In this document: in pieces, positions 1-6,892 of the stretch
How positions within the stretch are numbered: the stretch's first letter is position 1
How the letters are laid out: every line of letters starts with the position of its first letter
Source of the DNA: Alphaproteobacteria bacterium
GTDB taxonomy: Bacteria; Pseudomonadota; Alphaproteobacteria; UBA6615
Direction of reading: 5' to 3'
NCBI GenBank assembly: GCA_013003285.1
Contig: JABDJY010000441.1
Location: 1-16,136 of the forward strand
Length of the DNA: 16,136 nt
Program-made: the position numbers and the translations under genes
The notes under the pieces: generated by a model
Told to the model about the DNA's origin: nothing
The model's database searches: none
Seen by the model: the letters and a program-made list of their open reading frames with translations, nothing else

Positions 1-2
1 TG

Positions 3-335
3 CGCGGCAGCCTTTCGGTCATCGAGGGCGGACGAACGGTGCCTGAAAGCCTGGATGGCAGCGAAATGGAAGCGCGTGCCGAAGCGACCGGCACCGATGG
101 CGCCTTACAGATGGAAGCCGAGATCCAGACCGAAATCGTCAAGCTAACGCAAACCACCGGCAAGCAGCTCGACCTGGAATATATCGTGCAAGAAGAACGG
201 ACCGCACGCATTCGAAACGCGCGCCTCAAGGGATACGAAGGCGACGCCTGCACCGAGTGCGGCAACTTCACCATGGTAAGGAACGGAACATGCCTAAAAT
301 GCGACACCTGCGGCACAACAAGCGGGTGTAGCTAA
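3..335 (+). CDS. nrdJ: Class II (B12-dependent) ribonucleotide reductase, C-terminal fragment
   Basis: Only the last 110 codons are in the window; the reading frame is open from base 3, so the start lies upstream. NrdJ reduces ribonucleotides to deoxyribonucleotides using adenosylcobalamin and needs no oxygen. The visible part has a long charged helical stretch followed by a cysteine-rich tail of form C-x2-C-x10-C-x2-C-x2-C and a final GCS. This is the C-terminal zinc-ribbon/redox-cysteine tail typical of alphaproteobacterial NrdJ, which relays reducing equivalents to the active site. The stop is TAA at 333-335 and a strong terminator follows about 90 bp later. The catalytic barrel is not visible, so identity rests on the tail alone. 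An internal GTG at 39 is in frame but is not a real start. Confidence 0.88.
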   Translation, partial: RGSLSVIEGGRTVPESLDGSEMEARAEATGTDGALQMEAEIQTEIVKLTQTTGKQLDLEYIVQEERTARIRNARLKGYEGDACTECGNFTMVRNGTCLKCDTCGTTSGCS

Positions 336-425
336 CGAGATTCGGGCCGGGCTGGACATGTCCCGCTCGAATATTGGCCCCGCGCCACTCTCTCCCGGCG
401 CCGGGCCACTCTCCTCCCTGACCTT

Positions 426-457
426 GGGGTGTGCTTAACTGCACACCCCATTTTTTT
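426..457 (+). terminator. Rho-independent terminator after nrdJ
   Basis: A perfect 9-bp stem GGGGTGTGC / GCACACCCC (426-434 and 441-449) with a 6-nt loop TTAACT is followed by A and seven T (451-457). This is a textbook intrinsic terminator for the + strand and separates nrdJ from the next gene. Confidence 0.9.
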
Positions 458-485
458 ACTAACGCACGCAACCGGTCTTTATACT
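455..485 (+). promoter_or_regulatory. Weak candidate promoter for the RidA-CDF pair
   Basis: A good -10 TATACT lies at 480-485. The best -35 is TTTACT at 455-460, with a rather long 19-bp spacer, starting in the T-run of the preceding terminator. It sits about 30 bp before the start codon. The -10 is convincing by eye, the -35 is not. Confidence 0.35.
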
Positions 486-516
486 GGGGCCAACGGAATT
501 TTAGGGAGTGGCGAGA

Positions 517-984
517 ATGGCAGGCGCAATCGACAATCGGCTGAGTGAACTGGGCATCGAACTACCACCGGCAAACGCGCCGGCGGGTAATTACGTGCCC
601 TTCGTACAGACCGGCAATCTCTTGTTCATTTCCGGACAGATTCCGGTGGTCGACGGTAGGCCTGCATTCATTGGCACCGTGGGCGGTGATTTGAGCGTGG
701 AAGACGGCGCCGCGGCCGCGCGAACGTGCGGGCTGGCGATCATGGCGCAGGCGCGCGAAGCCCTGGGCGGTGATCTGGACCGTGTGGTGCGGTGCGTGAA
801 ACTGTCCGGCTTTGTCGCCTGCACGCCCGACTTCGGCGACCAGCCAAAGGTCGTCAACGGCGCCTCAGACTTGATGGTCGAAGTGTTCGGCGAAGCCGGA
901 CGCCATGCCCGCGCCGCGGTCGGCATGGCATCGCTGCCGCTTGGCGTGGCTGTCGAAGTCGAAGCCATTTTCGAGGTGAACTGA
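517..984 (+). CDS. RidA (YjgF/YER057c/UK114) family protein
   Basis: A 155-residue member of the RidA superfamily. RidA proteins form trimers and hydrolyse reactive enamine/imine intermediates made by PLP enzymes, or act in related deaminations. The family signature is visible: NLLFISGQIP at residues 34-43 and ARAAVGMASLPLG at 131-143, with Arg132 matching the carboxylate-binding Arg of E. coli RidA. At 155 residues with a KxLxELGIELP-like N-terminus it belongs to the longer YjgF-like subgroup rather than the 128-residue canonical RidA, so the exact substrate is unclear. I chose ATG at 517 because AGGGAG (503-508) lies 8 nt upstream; an in-frame GTG at 508 would overlap that site. The next gene starts 27 bp downstream. 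Confidence 0.87.
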   Translation: MAGAIDNRLSELGIELPPANAPAGNYVPFVQTGNLLFISGQIPVVDGRPAFIGTVGGDLSVEDGAAAARTCGLAIMAQAREALGGDLDRVVRCVKLSGFVACTPDFGDQPKVVNGASDLMVEVFGEAGRHARAAVGMASLPLGVAVEVEAIFEVN

Positions 985-1011
985 CATCGCCCCTCTATCC
1001 GTCAGGTTCAA

Positions 1012-1902
1012 ATGACCCACCACCATCATCACCACGGCTTGACGTCGGCCTCGGGCGGTGACCGGCGCTTGATCATCGCTATCGGCATCAATGTTCTGCT
1101 GACGGTTGCGCAAATCATCGGCGGCGTATTCTCCGGCAGTCTAGCGTTAATCGCCGACGCCATTCACAATCTCAGCGACGCTGCGGCCCTGGCCATTGCC
1201 TTGATCGCGCGCCGGATCGCGCGCGTACCGGCCGACGATGACCATACCTTCGGTCACGGCCGGGCCGAGCTTATCGCCGCGGTCTTCAACCTTTCCTGGC
1301 TGATTTTCATCGGATTTTTTCTGATCGTCGAAGCTATTAAGCGGCTGATCGACCCGCAACCGGTCGAAGGCTGGACGGTTGTGATCGTCGCTGGAGTCGC
1401 GCTTGCCGTTGATTTGTGGACCGTATTTCTAACCTACCGCATGGCGCAGAGCAGCATGAATATCCGCGCCGCGTTCATCCACAACATGTCGGACGCGTTG
1501 GCCTCGCTTGGGGTCATCATCGGCGGCGTACTCATCCTGACCTTCGACTGGCACTTCGTGGACGCCATCGTCACCCTGGCCATCGCCGGCTACATATTGG
1601 CCCATGCCGGCATCGAAATTCCCAAGGCCATCCATATCCTCATGCAAGGCGTCCCGAAGGATTTGGACGTCGATATTGTCACCGACGATCTGAAACAGGT
1701 CGAAGGCGTTATCAATATTCGCCATGTCCATATTTGGCATATCGACGAGCATCTGCGCTCTTTCGAAGGCCATATCCTGGTCGCCGACCCCGGCGATATG
1801 GAGTCCGTAAAGCTCGCACTCCGCAAACGTTTGGCCGATGACTTCGACATCACCCACTCCACTCTCGAGTTTGAGTTCGAGACCAGCGGGCAAACCGCCT
1901 AA
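1012..1902 (+). CDS. Cation diffusion facilitator (CzcD/ZitB-type Zn2+ efflux)
   Basis: A 296-residue CDF transporter, an inner-membrane antiporter that exports Zn2+ (or related divalent ions) in exchange for protons. Six hydrophobic segments span roughly residues 20-215, followed by a cytoplasmic ferredoxin-like domain (about 220-290). The transport-site quartet is present as H52-x3-D56 in TM2 and H157-x3-D161 in TM5; the TM2 His-Asp pair suggests zinc rather than manganese. The family loop DDDHTFGHGRAE lies at 75-86. The protein begins Met-Thr then six histidines (3-8), a natural His6 that fits the His-rich cytosolic N-terminus seen in some CDFs. The start ATG 1012 has a weak AGG 5 nt upstream. 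It probably shares a transcript with the RidA gene 27 bp before it. Confidence 0.92.
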   Translation: MTHHHHHHGLTSASGGDRRLIIAIGINVLLTVAQIIGGVFSGSLALIADAIHNLSDAAALAIALIARRIARVPADDDHTFGHGRAELIAAVFNLSWLIFIGFFLIVEAIKRLIDPQPVEGWTVVIVAGVALAVDLWTVFLTYRMAQSSMNIRAAFIHNMSDALASLGVIIGGVLILTFDWHFVDAIVTLAIAGYILAHAGIEIPKAIHILMQGVPKDLDVDIVTDDLKQVEGVINIRHVHIWHIDEHLRSFEGHILVADPGDMESVKLALRKRLADDFDITHSTLEFEFETSGQTA

Positions 1903-1925
1903 CCGCTCGGTGCGGCAAACCACCC

Positions 1926-1941
1926 CTTGGCGCTGGCCAAG
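1926..1941 (+). other. Small hairpin in the CDF-DUF482 gap
   Basis: CTTGGC, a 4-nt loop and GCCAAG form a 6-bp stem just after the CDF gene. No T-run follows, so it is at best a weak terminator or an RNA-stability hairpin. Nothing else in the 89-bp gap is convincing. Confidence 0.25.
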
Positions 1942-1991
1942 ATCGCGCTTACTCTTAATATCCAGACACAACCCTATTGAGTGTTTAGCCA

Positions 1992-3155
1992 ATGCCCGAC
2001 GGATACGGCAGTGTTACAGCGCGCGTCGTCGAGAACATCGCCGATATTCCCGGCCCCGTCTGGGATGCACTGGCGGGTCCGGATAATCCGTTCGTCAGCC
2101 ATGCCTTCCTACTGGCCCTGGAAGAGACCGGTTGCGCCACGCAACAGGCGGGCTGGCTGCCGCATCATCTTGTCGTCGAGGATGAGAATAGCGACATCAT
2201 CGCCGCGGCGCCGCTCTACCTGAAGAGCCATTCTCAAGGCGAGTATGTGTTCGACCATGGCTGGGCCCATGCCTGGGAGCGCGCCGGCGGCCACTACTAT
2301 CCCAAACTTCAGGTATCGGCCCCCTTCTCGCCGGTCGGCGGCCCGCGCCTGTTGGCCGGTGAAGCCCCTGACAGCGACGATTCGCGCCTCACCCTGTTGC
2401 GGGCGCTGGAAACCGTCTGCGCGCGCATGGAGCTGTCATCGGTTCACGTCACCTTCTCGACCGAGCATGAATGGAACCTGATGGGCGCGGCCGGGTGGAT
2501 CCAGCGTATCGGCCGGCAGTTTCACTGGCACAATAGGGGTTATGAGACGTTCGACGATTTTCTCGGCGAACTCACCAGCCGGAAGCGAAAATCGATCCGC
2601 AAGGAACGCCGCGCGGTCGCCGACCAGGGCCTGATCGTGCGCCCCTATGTGGGCGACGATATTCGGCCCGACCATTGGGACGCATTTTACCGCTTTTATG
2701 TGGACACCTATGACCGCAAATGGGGCTATCCCTACCTCACTCGTGAGTTTTTCGAGGCGGCGCAGGACCGCCTCGGTGACCGCATCGTTCTGATGATCGC
2801 CGAAAAAGATGCGCTACCTGTCGCCGGCGCCCTCAACCTGCGCGGCAGCGACGCTCTGTTTGGCCGTAACTGGGGTTGCCGAGAGGACTATCCGTTCCTG
2901 CATTTCGAGACCTGCTATTACCAGGCTATCGATTTCGCCATCGCCAACAAGCTGAGCCGCGTCGAGGCCGGCACCCAGGGCCCGCACAAAGTGCAGCGGG
3001 GTTATGAGCCGGTCGAGACCTATAGCGGGCACTATATTCCCAACGAGTCCTTCCGCGAAGCGGTCGAACAATTTTGCCGCGAAGAGCAGCGCGAAGTGGA
3101 ATGGGAAATCGAGGCGATCGCCGAACGGTCGCCATACCGTCAGGCGGACGAATAA
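1992..3155 (+). CDS. DUF482 / FemAB-like GNAT-fold protein (COG3146)
   Basis: A 387-residue protein of the DUF482 family, sometimes labelled peptidogalycan biosynthesis/recognition, which has a tandem GNAT (FemAB-like) fold. FemAB enzymes transfer aminoacyl groups to peptidoglycan, but the acceptor for DUF482 is not established. Family-like features are HAFLLALEETG (37-47), the basic SRKRKSIRKER (196-206), GRNWGC (291-296), HFETCYYQAIDFAI (304-317) and AGTQGPHKVQRGY (326-338). There is no signal peptide or membrane segment, so it is probably cytosolic. ATG 1992 is the first start after an in-frame TAG at 1986; the ribosome-binding site is weak. The gene ends only 3 bp from the stop of the convergent clpA, so no separate terminator fits between them. 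Confidence 0.85.
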   Translation: MPDGYGSVTARVVENIADIPGPVWDALAGPDNPFVSHAFLLALEETGCATQQAGWLPHHLVVEDENSDIIAAAPLYLKSHSQGEYVFDHGWAHAWERAGGHYYPKLQVSAPFSPVGGPRLLAGEAPDSDDSRLTLLRALETVCARMELSSVHVTFSTEHEWNLMGAAGWIQRIGRQFHWHNRGYETFDDFLGELTSRKRKSIRKERRAVADQGLIVRPYVGDDIRPDHWDAFYRFYVDTYDRKWGYPYLTREFFEAAQDRLGDRIVLMIAEKDALPVAGALNLRGSDALFGRNWGCREDYPFLHFETCYYQAIDFAIANKLSRVEAGTQGPHKVQRGYEPVETYSGHYIPNESFREAVEQFCREEQREVEWEIEAIAERSPYRQADE

Positions 3156-3158
3156 CCA

Positions 3159-5492
3159 CTACTTTTCGGCCAGCTCAGGCGCCTTATCGGATTCGCCGCC
3201 GGGATCCTTCTTGGCCGGTTTCGCACTTTTCGTCGGCTTGCTCTCCGTCAGCTCGAAGGTGAGCTTGCCATCGCTGACCGCGACCTTAACCGCCCCGCCC
3301 TTGGCGAGTTTGCCGAATAGCAACTCTTCGGCGAGCGGTTTCTTGACATGGTCCTGAATGACCCGGGCCAGCGGACGGGCGCCAAAGGCATCGTCATAGC
3401 CGCGCTCAGCCAGCCATTTGCGGGCTTCCTCGTCGAGTTCGATGGTGACATCCCGGTCGTCGAGCTGAACTTCCAGTTCCATGATGAACTTGTCGACGAC
3501 CCGGTTCATGACCGCCGGGCTCAGATTCTTGAACCCGATCACGGCATCGAGCCGATTGCGGAATTCCGGTGTGAACATGCGATTGATCGCTTCCGTATCA
3601 TCGCCTTCGCGCTTGGTGCTGCCGAAGCCGATTGCCGGTTTTGCCAGGTCGGCGGCGCCGGCATTGGTGGTCATGATCAAGATCACGTTGCGGCAGTCGA
3701 TGGACTTGCCGTTATGGTCGGTGAGTTTGCCATGGTCCATCACCTGCAACAGGATATTGAACAGATCCGGATGGGCCTTCTCGATCTCGTCGAGCAACAC
3801 CACGCTATGGGGGTGCTGGTCGATGGCGTCGGTCAGCAGACCGCCCTGATCGAAACCGACATAGCCTGGAGGCGCGCCGATCAACCGTGAAATCGAATGG
3901 CGCTCCATATATTCCGACATATCGAAGCGGGGCAGCTCGATGCCGAGCGACCGCGCCAATTGGCGGGCGACCTCAGTCTTGCCGACACCGGTCGGGCCGG
4001 AGAACAGATAGCTGCCGATCGGCTTCTCAGGGTCGCGCAAACCGGCGCGCGCCAGCTTGATGGCGCCCGACAATTCCTCGATCGCCTGGTCTTGGCCGAA
4101 CACCATGGTTTTCAGGTCGCGATCAAGATTCTGCAGCGCCGCACGGTCGTCGCGGCTGACCGATTTCGGTGGGATACGGGCGATCTTGGCGACAACCGCC
4201 TCGACATCCTTGACCCCAACGGTCTTCTTGCGCCGCGACGGCGGCACCAAAGTTTGCGCCGCGCCGACCTCGTCGATCACGTCGATGGCGCTATCGGGCA
4301 GCTTGCGGTCACCGATATAACGCGCCGACAACTCAACGGCGGTGCGGATCGCCTGCTCGGTGTAGCGAACATCGTGATGCTCTTCGTAAACGGGCTTGAG
4401 GCCGCGCAGGATCTTTACCGCATCTTCGACCGACGGCTCGTTGACATCGATCTTCTGGAACCGCCGCGTCAGCGCCCGGTCCTTTTCGAAATAGTTGCGG
4501 TATTCCTTGTAGGTGGTCGAGCCGATACAGCGCAGGCGGCCACCGGCCAAGGCAGGCTTGAGCAGGTTCGACGCATCCATAGCGCCGCCCGACGTGGCGC
4601 CAGCGCCGATGATGGTGTGGATTTCGTCGATGAACAGGATTGCGCCCTCGAGCGATTCGATTTCGTTCATAACCGCTTTCAGCCGCTCTTCGAAATCGCC
4701 GCGATAGCGTGTCCCGGCCAAGAGTGTGCCCATATCGAGGGTATAAATCGTGGCGTCGGCAAGCACTTCGGGCACGTCGCCATCTTCGATGCGCTTGGCC
4801 AAGCCTTCCGCGATCGCGGTTTTGCCGACACCCGGTTCGCCCACATAAAGCGGATTGTTCTTCTGGCGGCGCGCCAGGATCTGGATTGTGCGCTCAACCT
4901 CATGCTCGCGGCCGATCAGCGGATCGATGCGACCATCACGTGCCTTTTCATTGAGGTTGATGCAGTAAGCACCGAGAGCTTCTGGGCCTTTCTTGACCAT
5001 CGATTCTGCATCAGCGTCTTCGTCGACGCCCGACACGGTGCCGGCGCTTTCATGACCCGGAACTTTCGCGATGCCATGGGAAATATAGTTGACGGCGTCC
5101 AGGCGGGTCATCTCCTGCTGCTGCAGGTAATAAACAGCATTGCTCTCGCGCTCGGAGAAAACCGCCACCAGAACATTGGCGCCGGTCACCTCTTCGCGGC
5201 CCGACGATTGCACATGGATCGCCGCACGCTGCAGGACGCGTTGGAAGCCGGCGGTGGGCTTGGCCTCTTCGGTACGGTTGGTGATCAGGCTCGACAATTC
5301 ATCGTCGATATACAACGACAAGTCTCGCCGTAGGCCATCGATGTCGACCCCGCAGGCGCGCAGCACCGCGACCGCATCCTGGTCCTCGGTCAGCGCCAAC
5401 AGCAGATGCTCCAGCGTGGCATATTCATGATGCCGCTCATTGGCTAACGCCAACGCGCGATGCAGTGATTGTTCTAAATTACTCGACAACAT
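3159..5492 (-). CDS. clpA: ATP-dependent Clp protease ATP-binding subunit ClpA
   Basis: A 777-residue AAA+ unfoldase that forms a hexamer, docks on ClpP and feeds it unfolded substrates. Order of parts: N-domain about 1-145 (binds ClpS), first AAA+ module with Walker A GEPGVGKT 218-225 and Walker B LFIDE 286-290, second module with Walker A GPTGVGKT 499-506 and Walker B LLDE 566-569, ClpP-docking loop IGF at 621-623, and the C-terminal small domain. Absence of a ClpB-type coiled-coil middle domain and presence of the IGF loop distinguish it from ClpB. Residues 751-777 are an unusual Lys/Pro/Glu-rich tail. It follows clpS by 68 bp in the same direction, the usual arrangement. E. coli ClpA is 758 residues, so the length fits apart from the tail. 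Confidence 0.97.
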   Translation of the reverse strand: MLSSNLEQSLHRALALANERHHEYATLEHLLLALTEDQDAVAVLRACGVDIDGLRRDLSLYIDDELSSLITNRTEEAKPTAGFQRVLQRAAIHVQSSGREEVTGANVLVAVFSERESNAVYYLQQQEMTRLDAVNYISHGIAKVPGHESAGTVSGVDEDADAESMVKKGPEALGAYCINLNEKARDGRIDPLIGREHEVERTIQILARRQKNNPLYVGEPGVGKTAIAEGLAKRIEDGDVPEVLADATIYTLDMGTLLAGTRYRGDFEERLKAVMNEIESLEGAILFIDEIHTIIGAGATSGGAMDASNLLKPALAGGRLRCIGSTTYKEYRNYFEKDRALTRRFQKIDVNEPSVEDAVKILRGLKPVYEEHHDVRYTEQAIRTAVELSARYIGDRKLPDSAIDVIDEVGAAQTLVPPSRRKKTVGVKDVEAVVAKIARIPPKSVSRDDRAALQNLDRDLKTMVFGQDQAIEELSGAIKLARAGLRDPEKPIGSYLFSGPTGVGKTEVARQLARSLGIELPRFDMSEYMERHSISRLIGAPPGYVGFDQGGLLTDAIDQHPHSVVLLDEIEKAHPDLFNILLQVMDHGKLTDHNGKSIDCRNVILIMTTNAGAADLAKPAIGFGSTKREGDDTEAINRMFTPEFRNRLDAVIGFKNLSPAVMNRVVDKFIMELEVQLDDRDVTIELDEEARKWLAERGYDDAFGARPLARVIQDHVKKPLAEELLFGKLAKGGAVKVAVSDGKLTFELTESKPTKSAKPAKKDPGGESDKAPELAEK

Positions 5493-5560
5493 ATCCGGCG
5501 CTTACCTTTGCCGATGGGGCTTCAAATAACCGGGCCAGAAGCTCTAAGACCCGACGGTTG

Positions 5561-5941
5561 TTAATCTTTTTCCAGCGTACACTGGAGAGGGTGCTGATTT
5601 TCACGCGCATAGTCAACGACTTGAGTGACTTTGGTCTCAGCAATCTCGTAGGTATAAATACCGCAGACGCCGACACCCTTTTGGTGAACATGAAGCATGA
5701 TGCGCACCGCTTCTTCGCCCTGTTTACTAAAAAATCGCTCCAAGACTTCGACCACGAATTCCATCGGCGTGTAGTCATCGTTTAACAGCAAGACCTTATA
5801 CATCGCCGGTTTTTGGGTCTTCGACCGGGTTTTTGTCGCTATTCCAGTCTGACCCTTGCCGTCGCCGCCGATGCCATCATCGCCATCGTCGTCATTTTGG
5901 CTGCAAACTATTTGCGGCATCGTATTAGATAATTCCAACAT
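5561..5941 (-). CDS. clpS: ClpS adaptor for N-degron substrates
   Basis: A 126-residue ClpS. It binds proteins with destabilising N-terminal residues (Leu, Phe, Tyr, Trp) and delivers them to ClpAP. The pocket residues line up with E. coli ClpS: NDDYTPM at 54-60 (Asn54, Asp55 and Thr58), Met82 and His86 in MLHVHQKG, and the ending YARENQHPLQCTLEKD matches the family closely. Residues 1-45 are a flexible Asp/Gly-rich extension longer than in E. coli (106 residues); this segment is needed for delivery. An in-frame Met8 (5920) is a possible alternative start, and neither start has a strong ribosome-binding site. A promoter lies at 5978-6006, and clpA follows after 68 bp, probably in one transcript. 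Confidence 0.95.
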   Translation of the reverse strand: MLELSNTMPQIVCSQNDDDGDDGIGGDGKGQTGIATKTRSKTQKPAMYKVLLLNDDYTPMEFVVEVLERFFSKQGEEAVRIMLHVHQKGVGVCGIYTYEIAETKVTQVVDYARENQHPLQCTLEKD

Positions 5942-5977
5942 GCTCTTGATATCGCTACAAATAAAGGCGTTACCGCG

Positions 5978-6006
5978 CCTATATGGAGTCGGTCTATTTT
6001 AGACAA
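5978..6006 (-). promoter_or_regulatory. Candidate sigma70-type promoter of clpS-clpA
   Basis: On the - strand, TTGTCT (6006-6001) and TATAGG (5983-5978) are separated by exactly 17 bp, each 4/6 to consensus. It lies 37 bp before the clpS start. A GANTC site (GACTC read on this strand, 5986-5990) falls inside the spacer; GANTC is the CcrM methylation target in alphaproteobacteria. Confidence 0.5.
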
Positions 6007-6013
6007 TGCGCCG

Positions 6014-6077
6014 CGTCGGGGAAACGTCCAATAACCAATTTATCCGCAAACCTATGTGAGGTGCGGACTCCCCGACG
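6014..6077. repeat. Perfect 9-bp inverted repeat between clpS and the phasin terminator
   Basis: CGTCGGGGA at 6014-6022 and its exact complement TCCCCGACG at 6069-6077 enclose a 46-nt loop. It lies just upstream of the clpS promoter. A small palindrome CCACAG-AA-CTGTGG follows at 6084-6097. Function unknown; it might be a regulator site or part of an RNA structure. Confidence 0.4.
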
Positions 6078-6103
6078 ACAAGGCCACAGAACTGTGGAGA
6101 ACA

Positions 6104-6137
6104 TAAAAAGCCCGGCCAGATTGCTCTGGCCGGGCTT
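6104..6137 (-). terminator. Rho-independent terminator of the phasin gene
   Basis: A 13-bp perfect stem (AAGCCCGGCCAGA, 6108-6120, with 6125-6137) closes a 4-nt loop. Read on the - strand it is followed by a run of T (complement of the A-run at 6105-6109). It sits about 28 bp after the phasin stop codon. Confidence 0.92.
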
Positions 6138-6164
6138 CGCAATCGCCCGCGTGAGGGGAGGAAG

Positions 6165-6665
6165 TTACGCGGTGATCGGTTTGACAAACTTTTCGACAGC
6201 AGCGTTAACCTGCTTGTTGATCGGCTCGGAGGCCTTGGTACCCAGCGCCATCGACATATCCTGCAACTTCGCGCTCTCGGCGACGAAGCCATCAAAAGCC
6301 GACTTGGCCCATTCGGTCTGCAGATCGAAAACGTCCTGAACGCTCTTCATGGCGAACAGCTTCTGGGCGGTTTCGATATTCTTCTCGACAGCCGCTTGCG
6401 TGTAAGTGGCGATTTCCTGGCCCAAATCCTCGACGCCCTTGGCGACGACGTTGGACGACGCGATTACGGCCTCAACGGTTTCCTTATTGAAATCGGCGAG
6501 CTCGGGATGGCCCTGGAAGGCAAACTCGTTAACCTTGTCCATCTGCTCCTTGGTATTGGCATAAACCTGCTCGTAACCCTGGGCGATGGCCTCGGCACCG
6601 GCTTTCGCGGCGGCTTCGAGGGTCGCATTCGACTTGGCGGTACCGTTCTTTTTGGCAGTGGTCAT
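6165..6665 (-). CDS. Phasin family protein (PHA granule-associated)
   Basis: A 166-residue phasin_2-type protein. Phasins coat polyhydroxyalkanoate storage granules and control their size and number. The sequence is almost entirely helical and amphipathic, rich in Ala, Glu and Lys, with family-like stretches EFAFQGHPELADFNKET and KLFAMKSVQDVFDLQTEWAK and a C-terminal helix. No cysteine, signal peptide or membrane segment. I chose ATG 6665 because GGAGAA lies 6 nt upstream; an in-frame TTG two codons earlier overlaps this spacing and is unlikely. It is monocistronic, with its own promoter (6784-6812), a 5' leader of about 110 nt and a strong terminator. Neighbouring clpS-clpA are on the same strand. 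PHA synthase genes are not in the window. Confidence 0.9.
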   Translation of the reverse strand: MTTAKKNGTAKSNATLEAAAKAGAEAIAQGYEQVYANTKEQMDKVNEFAFQGHPELADFNKETVEAVIASSNVVAKGVEDLGQEIATYTQAAVEKNIETAQKLFAMKSVQDVFDLQTEWAKSAFDGFVAESAKLQDMSMALGTKASEPINKQVNAAVEKFVKPITA

Positions 6666-6691
6666 AGTCAATTCTCCATTTGATCCATTTC

Positions 6692-6834
6692 GCGGTGCAA
6701 CAGAAACTTAACGAATGTTTTCTGTGCCTTACGCGAAAATATTGTTTCGTCGCCGCAAAAATGGTGCGGTGCAACATGACGCTAATATCGGGATTAACCA
6801 TGGCGTTGTCAAGAATTTATATTGCACTGCACAA
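6692..6834 (-). promoter_or_regulatory. TGTTGCACCGC / TGCA elements flanking the phasin promoter
   Basis: GCGGTGCAACA occurs twice exactly, at 6692-6702 (in the leader) and 6766-6776 (around the expected transcription start). A third related element, TTGCACTGCACAA, lies at 6822-6834, about 10 bp upstream of the -35. TGC/GCA-rich sites at phasin promoters are bound by the PHA-responsive repressor PhaR in alphaproteobacteria; that these are PhaR sites is my inference from position and composition. Confidence 0.5.
6784..6812 (-). promoter_or_regulatory. Sigma70-type promoter of the phasin gene
   Basis: A perfect -35 TTGACA (6812-6807 on the - strand), a 17-bp spacer, and GATATT (6789-6784) as -10. 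This is the best promoter in the window. The spacer contains TTAACCAT on the + strand (6794-6801), an octamer known as a CtrA-associated half-site in Caulobacter. Confidence 0.7.
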
Positions 6835-6846
6835 TAAATATTCTTG

Positions 6847-6862
6847 CCGCTGAAAACAGCGG
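6847..6862 (-). terminator. Possible weak terminator of the alpha/beta hydrolase gene
   Basis: CCGCTG-AAAA-CAGCGG is a perfect 6-bp stem, 30 bp downstream of the hydrolase stop. On the - strand it is followed by AT-rich sequence rather than a clean T-run. Confidence 0.3.
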
Positions 6863-6892
6863 ATTTACGCGGCTTGCGGCTCGATAGATAAT

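Noticed and set aside
365..420. Imperfect repeat GCCACTCTC-TCC before the nrdJ terminator
   Set aside because: Two short copies only, no periodicity or flanking duplication; probably chance or slippage.
3897..5333. 478-codon open frame on the + strand
   Set aside because: It is the antisense shadow of clpA, whose protein is unambiguous; long antisense frames are usual in high-GC genes.
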